Shown: positions 1-7,542 of the stretch, piece after piece
Numbering within the stretch: position 1 is the stretch's first letter
Layout of the letters: every line of letters starts with the position of its first letter
NCBI GenBank assembly: GCA_016869775.1
Contig: VGDJ01000022.1
Coordinates: 1-13,644 of the forward strand
Origin: Alphaproteobacteria bacterium
Lineage (GTDB): Bacteria > Pseudomonadota > Alphaproteobacteria > Rickettsiales > UBA1997
DNA: 13,644 bases
Direction: 5' to 3'
Position numbers and translations under genes: made by a program
The notes under the pieces: generated by a model
What the model saw: only the letters and a program-made list of their open reading frames with translations
Told to the model about the DNA's origin: nothing
Database searches by the model: none

Positions 1-248
1 TTTTGCTTCACAAAGAAAGTAGTAATCTAACTAAAGCAAAAGCCATCATCAAAAAAAGTTCTGATATAAACAGCGAGCTAGTCGATATTTTTGACGATGA
101 GGGTAAGTGCAAAAACTTAGAATCAATCGAAGAAGAAATTATTCGCAGATTAGTTAACATATATAATGGCAATCTTTCCGAAGTCGCCAAACAGCTTGAG
201 ATTGGGCGCTCAACAATTTATCGAAAACTAAAAATCGTGGGTGAATGA
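1..248 (+). CDS. C-terminal end of a sigma-54-dependent Fis-type response regulator (partial)
   Basis: Only the last 81 codons are visible; the frame is open to the left edge, so the start lies outside the window. The final ~40 residues form a Fis-type helix-turn-helix: an acidic lead-in (LESIEEEIIRRL), then NLSEVAKQLEIGRSTIYRKL at about residues 58-77. In this family that domain binds enhancer-like sites upstream of sigma-54 promoters, and the missing upstream part would carry an AAA+ ATPase and usually a receiver domain. The SEVAxxLxIGRSTxYRKL form resembles NtrC/DctD/FlbD-type regulators more than NtrX, which usually has ERSALHRKL, but the subfamily cannot be fixed from the tail. The stop overlaps the galU start as ATGA, so the two genes are probably cotranscribed and translationally coupled. 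Confidence 0.8.
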   Translation, partial: LLHKESSNLTKAKAIIKKSSDINSELVDIFDDEGKCKNLESIEEEIIRRLVNIYNGNLSEVAKQLEIGRSTIYRKLKIVGE

Positions 249-1135
249 TGACTAAGGTAAAAACAGCAATATTTCCGGTTGGAGGTCTTGGAACACGCTT
301 TTTACCAGCTACCAAGTCTTTACCTAAAGAAATGATGCCGATTGCTAGCAAGCCCTTAATCCAATATGCCTTTGAAGAGGCTCAAGATGCCGGAATTGAG
401 AAATTTATCTTTATTACTGGGCGCAACAAAAATGCCATCGCAAATCATTTTGATCATGCTTACGAGCTTGAATCAAAGCTTGACGAAAAATTTAAAGCTG
501 AAGAGCTTAACAAGGTTATAGGTTGGATGCCACAAGCGGGGCAAATTGCCTTTGTTCGCCAACAAAAACCCCTTGGCCTCGGTCATGCAGTTTGGTGCGC
601 AAGAAACTTTATTGCTCCAAATGAGCCATTTATAGTTATTCTAGCGGATGAACTTTTGATGCCAAATCCAAGTTTGCCAAGTCAATTGAAGCAAATGATT
701 GCTAAATATGAAAAATCCGAAAGCCATTCATGTATTATTGGAGTTGATGAAGTAGAGCATGATTTAGTCAAAAATTATGGAATTATAAAACCACAAAATG
801 ATTCTTTAAAATTCACACAACAAATCGTAGATATGATTGAAAAACCCAATATTGATGAGGCGCCATCGAATTTAGCAATTAATGGTCGCTATATTTTAAA
901 TCCCAAAATCTTTGATTATTTAGAAAAATTTCAAATTGGTAGCGGTGGTGAAATTCAATTAACCGATGCGCTCAAGCAAATGTGTATAGATTCGCCATTT
1001 TATTATGTTAAAAACACCCAAAAACGCTTTGATTGTGGCAATGTTTTGGGTTATCTCGAAGCCAATATTTCATTTGCTTTAAATGATATAAAAATTGGCC
1101 ACGAAGTTAAAAAAATTATTAACAAATATCGCTAA
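245..1135 (+). CDS. galU: UTP--glucose-1-phosphate uridylyltransferase
   Basis: Makes UDP-glucose from UTP and glucose-1-phosphate in the cytoplasm, feeding lipopolysaccharide and other envelope sugars. The protein is 296 aa, normal for bacterial GalU. The nucleotidyltransferase signature GGLGTRFLPATKSLPKEM spans residues 13-30, followed by LGLGHAV (110-116), the metal-site segment LADE (133-136), NGRYIL (213-218), GEIQLTDA (235-242) and KRFDCG (260-265). LADE replaces the more common LADD/LPDD, but the first aspartate is kept. The chosen start is the ATG in the ATGA overlap with the preceding regulator; an adjacent second ATG at 248 would remove one residue. fabD starts two bases after the stop, so this is part of a compact run of genes. 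Confidence 0.95.
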   Translation: MMTKVKTAIFPVGGLGTRFLPATKSLPKEMMPIASKPLIQYAFEEAQDAGIEKFIFITGRNKNAIANHFDHAYELESKLDEKFKAEELNKVIGWMPQAGQIAFVRQQKPLGLGHAVWCARNFIAPNEPFIVILADELLMPNPSLPSQLKQMIAKYEKSESHSCIIGVDEVEHDLVKNYGIIKPQNDSLKFTQQIVDMIEKPNIDEAPSNLAINGRYILNPKIFDYLEKFQIGSGGEIQLTDALKQMCIDSPFYYVKNTQKRFDCGNVLGYLEANISFALNDIKIGHEVKKIINKYR

Positions 1136-1137
1136 AA

Positions 1138-2085
1138 ATGAAAAACAAAATAGCAATTGTATTCCCAGGTCAAGGCTCTCAAATGGTTGGGATGGGCAAA
1201 GATTTATCTGAAAACTTCGCAACTGCGCGAAATGTTTTTAAAACCATCGATGAAATTCTTAAAGTTGATTTATCCAAAATAATGTTCGAAGGACCGCAAG
1301 AAATTCTTACAAAAACTGAAAACACTCAACCAGCTTTGATGGCGGTCTCGGTTGCCATGATTGAGGTTTTAGAAAAAGATTTTGGTAAAAAATTTGACCA
1401 AATATGTTCTTTAACAGCTGGCCACTCACTCGGGGAATATTCTGCATTGTGTGCTTCAAAAGCTTTGAGTCTTGAAGATACTGCCAAGCTTTTACAAATT
1501 CGTGGCTCTTCTATGGCTCAATGTGGTGAAAAAAATGCGGGTGCTATGTGTGCAATTTTGGGTGTTGAGATTGATATTGCTCATCAAATTGCTAAAGAAG
1601 CTTCGCAAAATGAGGTTTGCCAGGTAGCGAATGATAACTCGGTTGGACAAATTGTTTTATCGGGCTCAAAAAATGCTATCGAGAGAGCGATCGAAATCGC
1701 CAAAACCAAAGGTGCAAAACGTGCCATTATTTTGCCAGTAAGTGGTGCTTTTCATTCCAATTTAATGCAGGAAGCTCAAGAGAAAATGGCAATTGCTTTG
1801 GCGCAAATTAAAATTTCAAAACCACTTATTCCGATTGTGGCCAATGTATCAGCAAATATCGAAACCAATTCTATAGATATTAAAAATTTATTGATTCAAC
1901 AAATAACTGGCTCAGTGCGCTGGCGCGAAACCATGCTGTGTTTTGAGAAAAATGGTATTGAAGAGGTAATCGAGATAGGGGCTGGCAAAGTATTGTCTGG
2001 TCTTGTTTCAAGAACTTGCCCAAATCTTAAATCTTCATCGGTTCAAAACGCTGAAGATTTAAAAAATTTCCTAACCAAATTATAG
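1138..2085 (+). CDS. fabD: Malonyl-CoA:acyl-carrier-protein transacylase
   Basis: Transfers malonyl from CoA to ACP, supplying the extender unit for type II fatty-acid synthesis in the cytoplasm. The 315-aa length fits FabD. Visible family features are the N-terminal FPGQGSQ (residues 9-15), the nucleophile elbow GHSLGE with catalytic Ser97 (95-100), the carboxylate-binding Arg122 in QIRGSSMQ-like context, and GAFHS with catalytic His206 (203-207). The later QQITGSVRW segment (254-262) matches the conserved active-site glutamine region. The start ATG lies two bases after galU and has no Shine-Dalgarno sequence, so translation may rely on coupling. Being next to galU rather than fabH, fabG and acpP is not the classical fab cluster, but all key residues are present. 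Confidence 0.95.
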   Translation: MKNKIAIVFPGQGSQMVGMGKDLSENFATARNVFKTIDEILKVDLSKIMFEGPQEILTKTENTQPALMAVSVAMIEVLEKDFGKKFDQICSLTAGHSLGEYSALCASKALSLEDTAKLLQIRGSSMAQCGEKNAGAMCAILGVEIDIAHQIAKEASQNEVCQVANDNSVGQIVLSGSKNAIERAIEIAKTKGAKRAIILPVSGAFHSNLMQEAQEKMAIALAQIKISKPLIPIVANVSANIETNSIDIKNLLIQQITGSVRWRETMLCFEKNGIEEVIEIGAGKVLSGLVSRTCPNLKSSSVQNAEDLKNFLTKL

Positions 2086-2086
2086 T

Positions 2087-2893
2087 TTGTTTCAAAAAAT
2101 CTTTGCCAAAACATTTCTTATTAAACTAGCCCTATTTTATGCCATTGTGGTTTTGTTCATGATGTTTTTCCAAAGAAACTTTTTATATTATCCATTTGGT
2201 AAAATTTTAGTCATTCCCGAAGATTTTCAAGAACTGACTCTTAAAACTTCTGACGGAGTTGAACTGTATGCGTGGTATAAAAAACCTACAGAAGGTCAAA
2301 AAACCATTTTATATTTTCATGGTAATGCTGGGAATTTAGGGGGAAGGACCGACAGAATGATAAAATTTGCCAATCAATACGGAGTGTTAGCTATTTCATA
2401 TCGGGGATATGCAAAATCAGAAGGAAGTCCATCACAAGATGGTTTTTTTGCTGATGCCAATTCGGCGTTGGGTTTTTTAAATTCTAAACAAATTTCTTCA
2501 AAACAAATTATTTTATTTGGCGAGTCAATTGGGACTGGAGTTGCGACTAAATTAGCTTCAGAAAATGATTTTGCGGGTTTAATTTTAGAAGCGCCTTTTA
2601 CCTCAATAGAATCAGTTGCTAAAAAAATTTATTGGTTTTTGCCAGTTTCCTTGATTTTGAGAGATCGATTTGATTCAGCTAAACTCGCACCAAAAATCAA
2701 TACTCCGGTATTAATAATTCATGCTAAGGGTGATAAAATTGTCCCATTTTCTGAAGGTCAAAAACTTTTTGAATTATTTAACTCGCCTAAAAAACTAATA
2801 GCTTTAGATGAGGATTTTCATATCGCTTCATCTCCTGATTTTTTAGAGAAATCCATCAAAGAATTTATGAGTAATAAATTTGAATCATACTAA
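2087..2893 (+). CDS. Membrane-anchored alpha/beta hydrolase (BEM46/ABHD13-like)
   Basis: A 268-aa serine hydrolase with one hydrophobic segment near the N-terminus (about residues 11-28), preceded by lysines, which suggests an inner-membrane anchor. The alpha/beta-hydrolase fold is supported by the oxyanion-hole HGNAGN (78-83), the nucleophile elbow GESIGTG with Ser147, an acid at Asp216 (AKGDKIVP) and His245 (DEDFHIASS). This layout is typical of the BEM46/YfhR/ABHD13 group, whose substrates are mostly unknown, so no substrate is assigned. The proposed start is TTG, one base after the fabD stop. The first ATG codons lie inside the hydrophobic segment and would destroy the anchor, which favours TTG. 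It is probably the last gene of the galU-fabD transcript. Confidence 0.85.
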   Translation: MFQKIFAKTFLIKLALFYAIVVLFMMFFQRNFLYYPFGKILVIPEDFQELTLKTSDGVELYAWYKKPTEGQKTILYFHGNAGNLGGRTDRMIKFANQYGVLAISYRGYAKSEGSPSQDGFFADANSALGFLNSKQISSKQIILFGESIGTGVATKLASENDFAGLILEAPFTSIESVAKKIYWFLPVSLILRDRFDSAKLAPKINTPVLIIHAKGDKIVPFSEGQKLFELFNSPKKLIALDEDFHIASSPDFLEKSIKEFMSNKFESY

Positions 2894-2906
2894 ATATTTT
2901 CAAAAA

Positions 2907-2925
2907 AATTAATCATAAATTAATT
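2907..2925 (+). terminator. Weak AT-only hairpin after the hydrolase gene
   Basis: Inverted repeat AATTAAT / ATTAATT with a 5-base loop, about 14 bases after the stop codon, followed by TCTTCT rather than a clean T-run. Position favours a terminator for the galU-fabD-hydrolase transcript, but a seven-pair AT stem is weak and such repeats arise by chance in this composition. Confidence 0.2.
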
Positions 2926-3024
2926 CTTCTCGAGATCTACGAAAATTCAGCAAATTTAAAAATAGCTAAGCAGATTTATGGTGAGTGAAAGGAATTTTTT
3001 GTGAATTAAAGGCCGGATTTTGAT

Positions 3025-3099
3025 TGGAGCGGGTGAAGGGACTTGAACCCTCGACACCTACCTTGGCAAGGTAGTACTCTACCACTGAGCTACACCCGC
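3025..3099 (-). tRNA. tRNA-Gly (anticodon GCC)
   Basis: The minus strand reads as a complete 75-nt cloverleaf. The acceptor stem is GCGGGTG / CACCCGC, with discriminator T and an encoded CCA end (3025-3027). The D arm is GCTC-AGTGGTA-GAGT, closing with one G-U pair. The anticodon stem is CTACC / GGTAG around loop TTGCCAA, with GCC at 3065-3067. The T arm is GAGGG-TTCAAGT-CCCTT. GCC reads glycine codons GGC and GGU. It lies alone and antisense to its protein-coding neighbours, so it must have its own promoter to the right of 3100; that stretch is too AT-rich to place one with confidence. Confidence 0.97.
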
Positions 3100-3359
3100 T
3101 TAAAAAGCAAAAATAAAAAACAGAAATTTTTAGATTAGCAAGATAATATAAAAATATTTGTAAAAAATATTTAAAATTTTTGCGGTTTTTTAATTTAAAA
3201 TTTAAGCTATTTCAAAGAATTTAGGGTATAAAAAATAAATTGCAAATGGTGAATTTGGGTTTATATTTTGCGCCTCAATTAGATAATATTTACTTTTAGA
3301 TTAGCCATCCAAATTATAAAAATTTAACTAATCAATATAAATCCCACCAATCATTAAAT
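3100..3359. other. AT-rich spacer upstream of the BON lipoprotein gene
   Basis: No open frame of useful length, RNA fold or convincing repeat is visible. It must hold the promoter of the minus-strand tRNA-Gly and probably that of the plus-strand lipoprotein-mtaB pair. Many TATAAT-like words occur, but none can be singled out in this base composition. Confidence 0.5.
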
Positions 3360-4001
3360 ATGTTAAAAAAATTTAATATTTCTAAAGTCTTTATTAGAAA
3401 CTATTTGTTTTTGTTATTTTTCTTGATTTTTTCTCTTACTTCTTGTGTCGAAACCATTGTAATTTCATCTGGAGTTGGGGCAGGTTTGGCGTATCGTGAA
3501 AAAACCATTGAAGACACTCGTGGGGATATAAAAATTGCTACCAAAATTGGTTATAAATTTATTTCAAATGGTCTAAAAAATTTTGGCAATTCAATCGATA
3601 TAACTGTTAACGAAGGCAGAGTCATGTTAACTGGTATAGTGCGCGATCCACAAAAAGCCAAACTAGCTCAAGAATTATGTTGGCAAGCAAAAGGTGTGAC
3701 TGAAGTTATCGATGAAATCAAAATTAATGAAACTGGTAAAATTACCCTTCAAAATATAGCTTCGGCCATATTTGATTATATGATTACTGCAGAAATCGAG
3801 TCTAAATTCGCTTTAGCAAAAGATTTGCGCACTCTAAATTATCAAATAACCACCGTCGATAATGAGGTATATTTATTAGGAGTTGCGATAAATGAAAAGG
3901 AGATGAATCGTGCTATTGCGATTGCATCAAAGGTACGCGGTGTTTCAAAAGTTGTTAATCACGTAATTTTAGCCAATGACAGCAGAAGAGGTAAAGAATA
4001 A
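3360..4001 (+). CDS. Two-BON-domain outer-membrane lipoprotein (DolP/OsmY-like)
   Basis: A 213-aa lipoprotein. A basic N-terminus and a hydrophobic stretch (about residues 14-26) lead to a lipobox LTSC with acylated Cys29. The next residue is Val rather than Asp, which would favour Lol-dependent transfer to the outer membrane. Two BON domains follow, roughly residues 50-118 and 125-207. They share the BON pattern: a helix, then VNEGRVMLTGIV in the first and VDNEVYLLGVA in the second, then a helix with GV-x-V near its end (KGVTEVID, RGVSKVVN). BON lipoproteins such as E. coli DolP (191 aa) bind anionic phospholipids and support envelope integrity; that role is inferred here from architecture only. 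The ATG start gives a proper signal peptide but has no Shine-Dalgarno sequence. The last 26 bases overlap mtaB. Confidence 0.85.
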   Translation: MLKKFNISKVFIRNYLFLLFFLIFSLTSCVETIVISSGVGAGLAYREKTIEDTRGDIKIATKIGYKFISNGLKNFGNSIDITVNEGRVMLTGIVRDPQKAKLAQELCWQAKGVTEVIDEIKINETGKITLQNIASAIFDYMITAEIESKFALAKDLRTLNYQITTVDNEVYLLGVAINEKEMNRAIAIASKVRGVSKVVNHVILANDSRRGKE

Positions 4002-5412
4002 TCAAGTAATTACCTTTGGTTGTCGACTCAATGCCTTTGAATCTGAAGCAATTAAAAAGGCCTTAGAATTATCGGGCGAAAAAAACCTGATCGTTTTTAA
4101 TTCTTGTGCCGTAACCGCTGAAGCTGAAAAAGAATTGCGCGCCAAAATTCGCCTCGAACGCAAAAAAAATCCTCAAGCCAAAATTGTTGTAACTGGTTGT
4201 GCCTCGCAAATCGATCCACAAAAATATGCGCAAATGAACGAAGTTGATTTAGTAATTGGTAATGCTCAAAAATCTAGTGTTGACAGCTACAAATTGAACG
4301 ATGAGCAAATTATTGACAAAAAAAATCAACCAATTCAAAACTCAAAAACATCAATTGACGATGATAAATCCAACAATTCCAACGAATCTCACCATTCCGA
4401 TAAAAAATTTAATGAATTTAAATCAACTCAAAATTATTTTTTAAAACCTCAAGAGCATGCCAAAATCAAGGTCAACGACATCATGTCGGTTCGCGATACT
4501 TCGCCCCATCTAGTTTCGTATTTTGAAAACCAAACTCGTGCTTTTTTGGAAATTCAAAATGGTTGTAATCATCGATGTACTTTTTGCATTATTCCTTATG
4601 GTCGGGGTAATAGTCGCTCAGTTCCGCTTGGTGAAATTGTTGAACAGACTAACAAAATGGCTAATGCGGGTCATCGCGAAATTGTGCTTACGGGAGTTGA
4701 TATTTCAGATTACGGTAAAGATTTGCCCTCCTCATTAACTCTTTCGCAAATGATTCGCAGGGTTTTGAAAATGACACCAAGTCTTGATAGGCTTCGATTA
4801 TCTTCGGTAGATGTTGCTGAAATTGATAACGAATTTTTTGAAATATTGCGCAACGAGCCTCGTTTGATGCCTTATTTACATTTAAGTGTTCAATCTGGCG
4901 ATGATATGATTCTTAAGCGCATGAAGCGTCGTCATGATCGTAATCAAGTTATTGATTTTTGTCTAAAAGCTCGCCAAATTCGACCTGAAATAACTTTTGG
5001 GGCCGATATTATAGCTGGATTTCCAACCGAAGATGAGTCGATGTTTCAGAATTCTCTGAGTTTGATTTCAAAAGCTGATTTAATTTTTACTCATATATTT
5101 CCATATTCTGCAAGGCAAGGTACTCCAGCTTATAAAATGCCACAACTTGACAAAAAAATTATTAAAGAGCGGGCAAAAATTTTGCGCGAGGCCGGAGAAA
5201 ATCAATTAAATAAATATCTCTTAAAGCAAATTGGAAAAAATTTTAAGGTATTAATCGAAAAAAATAATCGCGGAAAAACCGAAAATTTTTTAGATGTTGA
5301 AATTCAAGATTCAAGCAATCAAAAAATCATTGATAACACAATTTATGATTGCCGAATTATCGCCACCAAAGCGCATAAAAATAAAACCATTTTAGTGGCT
5401 CGTAGCATATGA
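3976..5412 (+). CDS. mtaB: tRNA (N6-threonylcarbamoyladenosine(37)-C2)-methylthiotransferase MtaB
   Basis: A radical-SAM methylthiotransferase of 478 aa. MtaB converts t6A37 to ms2t6A37 in tRNA-Lys(UUU), stabilising decoding of lysine AAA codons. The N-terminal methylthiotransferase domain (about residues 10-105) carries cluster ligands Cys16 (FGCRLNAFES), Cys44 (NSCAVT) and Cys75 (TGCASQ). The radical-SAM core starts near 188 with the CNHRCTFC motif, Cys197/201/204. A TRAM-like tail occupies roughly 405-478. FGCRLNAxES favours MtaB over MiaB and RimO. The protein is longer than the usual 410-450 aa because of a polar low-complexity insert at about residues 107-160. The start ATG lies inside the end of the BON gene; no better start exists before the conserved VITFGC segment, so the overlap is probably real. 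Confidence 0.9.
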   Translation: MTAEEVKNNQVITFGCRLNAFESEAIKKALELSGEKNLIVFNSCAVTAEAEKELRAKIRLERKKNPQAKIVVTGCASQIDPQKYAQMNEVDLVIGNAQKSSVDSYKLNDEQIIDKKNQPIQNSKTSIDDDKSNNSNESHHSDKKFNEFKSTQNYFLKPQEHAKIKVNDIMSVRDTSPHLVSYFENQTRAFLEIQNGCNHRCTFCIIPYGRGNSRSVPLGEIVEQTNKMANAGHREIVLTGVDISDYGKDLPSSLTLSQMIRRVLKMTPSLDRLRLSSVDVAEIDNEFFEILRNEPRLMPYLHLSVQSGDDMILKRMKRRHDRNQVIDFCLKARQIRPEITFGADIIAGFPTEDESMFQNSLSLISKADLIFTHIFPYSARQGTPAYKMPQLDKKIIKERAKILREAGENQLNKYLLKQIGKNFKVLIEKNNRGKTENFLDVEIQDSSNQKIIDNTIYDCRIIATKAHKNKTILVARSI

Positions 5413-5522
5413 TTTATTATTTAAATCGCGCTTGAAGTTGCCCAAAATATTTAATAAAATTTTAAATAAAACTTAATAATAATTATTATCTTCTAATCAA
5501 AACAACCAAAATTTTTTATAAA

Positions 5523-7109
5523 ATGTCAAATTTCTTTCAAAATTCGCAATTATTAAACGCCAAATCTTGGCCTTTTGAAGAGGCGCGCCGAATTTTCGAA
5601 AAAATCGATGGCAAAACTCCGCAAAAAGGTTTTGTGTTATTTGAAACGGGCTATGGTCCATCAGGCTTGCCTCACATCGGCACCTTTGGTGAGGTGGTGC
5701 GTACTTCGATGGTCCGTTATGCTTTTTCGCTGTTGGCACCTCATATTCCAAGCAAAATGTTTTGTGTTTCCGACGATATTGATGGCTTGCGTAAGGTGCC
5801 AGACAATATTCCAAATCAAGATTTGGTGCGCACAAATTTGGGCAAACCACTAACTTCGGTGCCTGATCCGTTTAACACTCATCAATCTTATGGTCATCAC
5901 ATGAATGCTCGTTTGCGGGGTTTTCTTGATTCCTTTGGTTTTGAATATGAATTTATTTCGGCTACCGAAAAATATTGCTCCGGCGCTTTTGATTCAACAA
6001 TGCTCAAAGTTTTAGATAAGTATGAAGAGTTGATGGAGCTGATGATTCCAACTTTGGGCAGTGAACGCCAAGAAACTTATTCGCCTTTTATGCCGATTGA
6101 TCAAGAGTCAGGAATTGTTGTTGATAAGGGCGTTAAAGCCGTTGACAAAAAAAAGGGGACGGTAATTTATATCGCCCCAAATGGGCAAGAAAAAGAAATT
6201 TCGGTGACCAAGGGCGGTTGCAAATTGCAATGGAAAATTGATTTCGGCGCCCGCTGGTATTCGCTTGGGGTTGATTACGAAATTTATGGCAAAGACCATC
6301 AACCCAATGAAAGAATTTATCGCAAAGTCTGTGAAATACTTGGAGGCGAGCCTCCCGTCAATTTTACTTACGAAATGTTTTTATCAGATACTGGCGAAAA
6401 AATTTCAAAATCGAAAGGCAATGGCATTGCGGTTGAAGATTGGTTAAAATACGCGCCAAGCGAGTCGATGGCATTATTTATGTATCAAAAACCCAAAACC
6501 GCCAAACGCCTTTATTTTGATGTGATTCCAAAGGCAATGGATGAATATTTATCTTTTGCTCAAAGCTTTGAAGCTCAAACTCCAGAGCAAAAATTGGAGA
6601 ACCCAGCTTTTTTTATTCATAATGGCAAAGTGCCAAGTCAATCATTAAATTTTAACATTAGCTATTCGCTGTTATTGAATTTAGCGGGAGCCTGCAACCC
6701 AGAAAATGATGAGGTTTTGTGGGGTTTTATTTCGAAATATCAAGCCGGTTTGACCAAAAATTCATCGCCACTTTTAGCGCAAATGGTTGACCGTGCGATT
6801 AATTATTACAATGATTTCATCAAGAAAAATAAAAAATATCGCGAGCCATCTAACCCTGAAAAATTAGCAATTGGCGAGCTTGCCGAGGCGCTTAAAAATA
6901 TCGATGAAAGCCAAAAAAACGATCCGCAAGAATTACAAAATTTAGTTTTTCAAATTGGCAAAAATCACGGCTATGAAAAAAATATGCGCGATTGGTTTTT
7001 GGCGCTTTATCAAATTTTGCTCGGTCAAGACCAAGGCCCAAGAATGGGGTCATTCATTGCTTTGTTTGGGGTTGATGAATTTTTGAGACTAGTTGGCGAG
7101 AGGTTATAA
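5523..7109 (+). CDS. lysS: Lysyl-tRNA synthetase, class I (archaeal type)
   Basis: Attaches lysine to tRNA-Lys in the cytoplasm. This is the class I Rossmann-fold enzyme, found mainly in archaea, alphaproteobacteria and spirochaetes, not the class II LysRS of most bacteria; it is sometimes called lysK. The 528-aa length fits. The HIGH motif appears as HIGT (residues 51-54, after GPSGLP) and the KMSKS loop as KISKS (293-297) in a TGEKISKSKGNG context. The region between (GCKLQWKIDFGARW, YGKDHQ) and the helical C-terminal anticodon-binding part both follow the class I LysRS family. The ATG start has no Shine-Dalgarno sequence. It follows mtaB by 110 bp of AT-rich DNA that may hold its own promoter. 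No class II lysS is seen here. Confidence 0.95.
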   Translation: MSNFFQNSQLLNAKSWPFEEARRIFEKIDGKTPQKGFVLFETGYGPSGLPHIGTFGEVVRTSMVRYAFSLLAPHIPSKMFCVSDDIDGLRKVPDNIPNQDLVRTNLGKPLTSVPDPFNTHQSYGHHMNARLRGFLDSFGFEYEFISATEKYCSGAFDSTMLKVLDKYEELMELMIPTLGSERQETYSPFMPIDQESGIVVDKGVKAVDKKKGTVIYIAPNGQEKEISVTKGGCKLQWKIDFGARWYSLGVDYEIYGKDHQPNERIYRKVCEILGGEPPVNFTYEMFLSDTGEKISKSKGNGIAVEDWLKYAPSESMALFMYQKPKTAKRLYFDVIPKAMDEYLSFAQSFEAQTPEQKLENPAFFIHNGKVPSQSLNFNISYSLLLNLAGACNPENDEVLWGFISKYQAGLTKNSSPLLAQMVDRAINYYNDFIKKNKKYREPSNPEKLAIGELAEALKNIDESQKNDPQELQNLVFQIGKNHGYEKNMRDWFLALYQILLGQDQGPRMGSFIALFGVDEFLRLVGERL

Positions 7110-7127
7110 ATTTGAGGTTATAAATTT
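7100..7127 (+). repeat. 14-bp perfect tandem duplication across the lysS stop codon
   Basis: GAGGTTATAAATTT occurs twice head to tail (7100-7113 and 7114-7127). The first copy contains the last codons and TAA of lysS; the second is non-coding. It looks like a recent slippage-type duplication with no effect on the protein. Confidence 0.9.
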
Positions 7128-7254
7128 ATTTTATGAAAGAAAAATTGTCGCCCCAAAACCTTAATTCTTAATCACTTTTTAAAAAAAATTTCAAATTTAA
7201 GTTTTTAATCAGTTCAAATATTTTGTATATTCTTGAGTTTAGAATTTTTTAAAT

Positions 7255-7281
7255 TTGACAAAATTTTTGTTGATTTAATAT
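7255..7281 (+). promoter_or_regulatory. Candidate sigma-70 promoter far upstream of corA
   Basis: A perfect TTGACA (7255-7260) is followed by TAATAT at 7276-7281 (15-bp spacer, short) or TATTGT at 7279-7284 (18-bp spacer). If used, it gives a corA leader of roughly 250 nt. The -35 is good; the -10 is not decisive in this AT-rich DNA. Confidence 0.3.
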
Positions 7282-7346
7282 TGTTCAAACATAAGATTCG
7301 CGAGCTTTTTTGTAGGAACTAACTTAAAAATTAAATTAATACCAAA

Positions 7347-7395
7347 TTCCAAATCTTGGTTCCAAAATTAATTTCAAAATTCTAGTTCCAAAATT
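7347..7395 (+). repeat. Short degenerate direct repeats (TTCCAAAATT-like)
   Basis: Four related 10-mers occur at 7347 (TTCCAAATCT), 7360 (TTCCAAAATT), 7372 (TTTCAAAATT) and 7386 (TTCCAAAATT), with start-to-start spacings of 13, 12 and 14 bases. Two copies are identical. They could be protein-binding sites or a decayed tandem repeat; the low complexity of the region limits confidence. Confidence 0.45.
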
Positions 7396-7542
7396 TAAGT
7401 GCAATTCAAATCCACCAATAATTTCAACTAATATAATTTTAAGCTACATTTTGGGTTCTAGTCTCAAATGAGTTTGGTTTTTACAAATTAGTTTCAGAAA
7501 TTATGTGGATTAGGTCTCGTTAAAATTAAAAACCTCATCGTC

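Larger units (their letters stand above)
7128..7542. other. Long AT-rich non-coding region between lysS and corA
   Basis: No open frame or RNA gene is recognised. It holds a cluster of degenerate TTCCAAAAT-like repeats at about 7342-7396 and a candidate promoter near 7255. No strong intrinsic terminator for lysS is visible. The length is unusual next to the tight spacing elsewhere, so it may be decayed gene DNA or a long leader for corA. Confidence 0.5.

Noticed and set aside
5476..5489. 14-bp perfect palindrome ATAATAATTATTAT before lysS
   Set aside because: Such AT-only palindromes are expected by chance in several places in a sequence of this composition; no T-run or repeat copy supports a function.
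5497..5850. 117-codon minus-strand frame over the start of lysS
   Set aside because: It is antisense to the strongly conserved HIGH-motif region of LysRS and resembles no protein.
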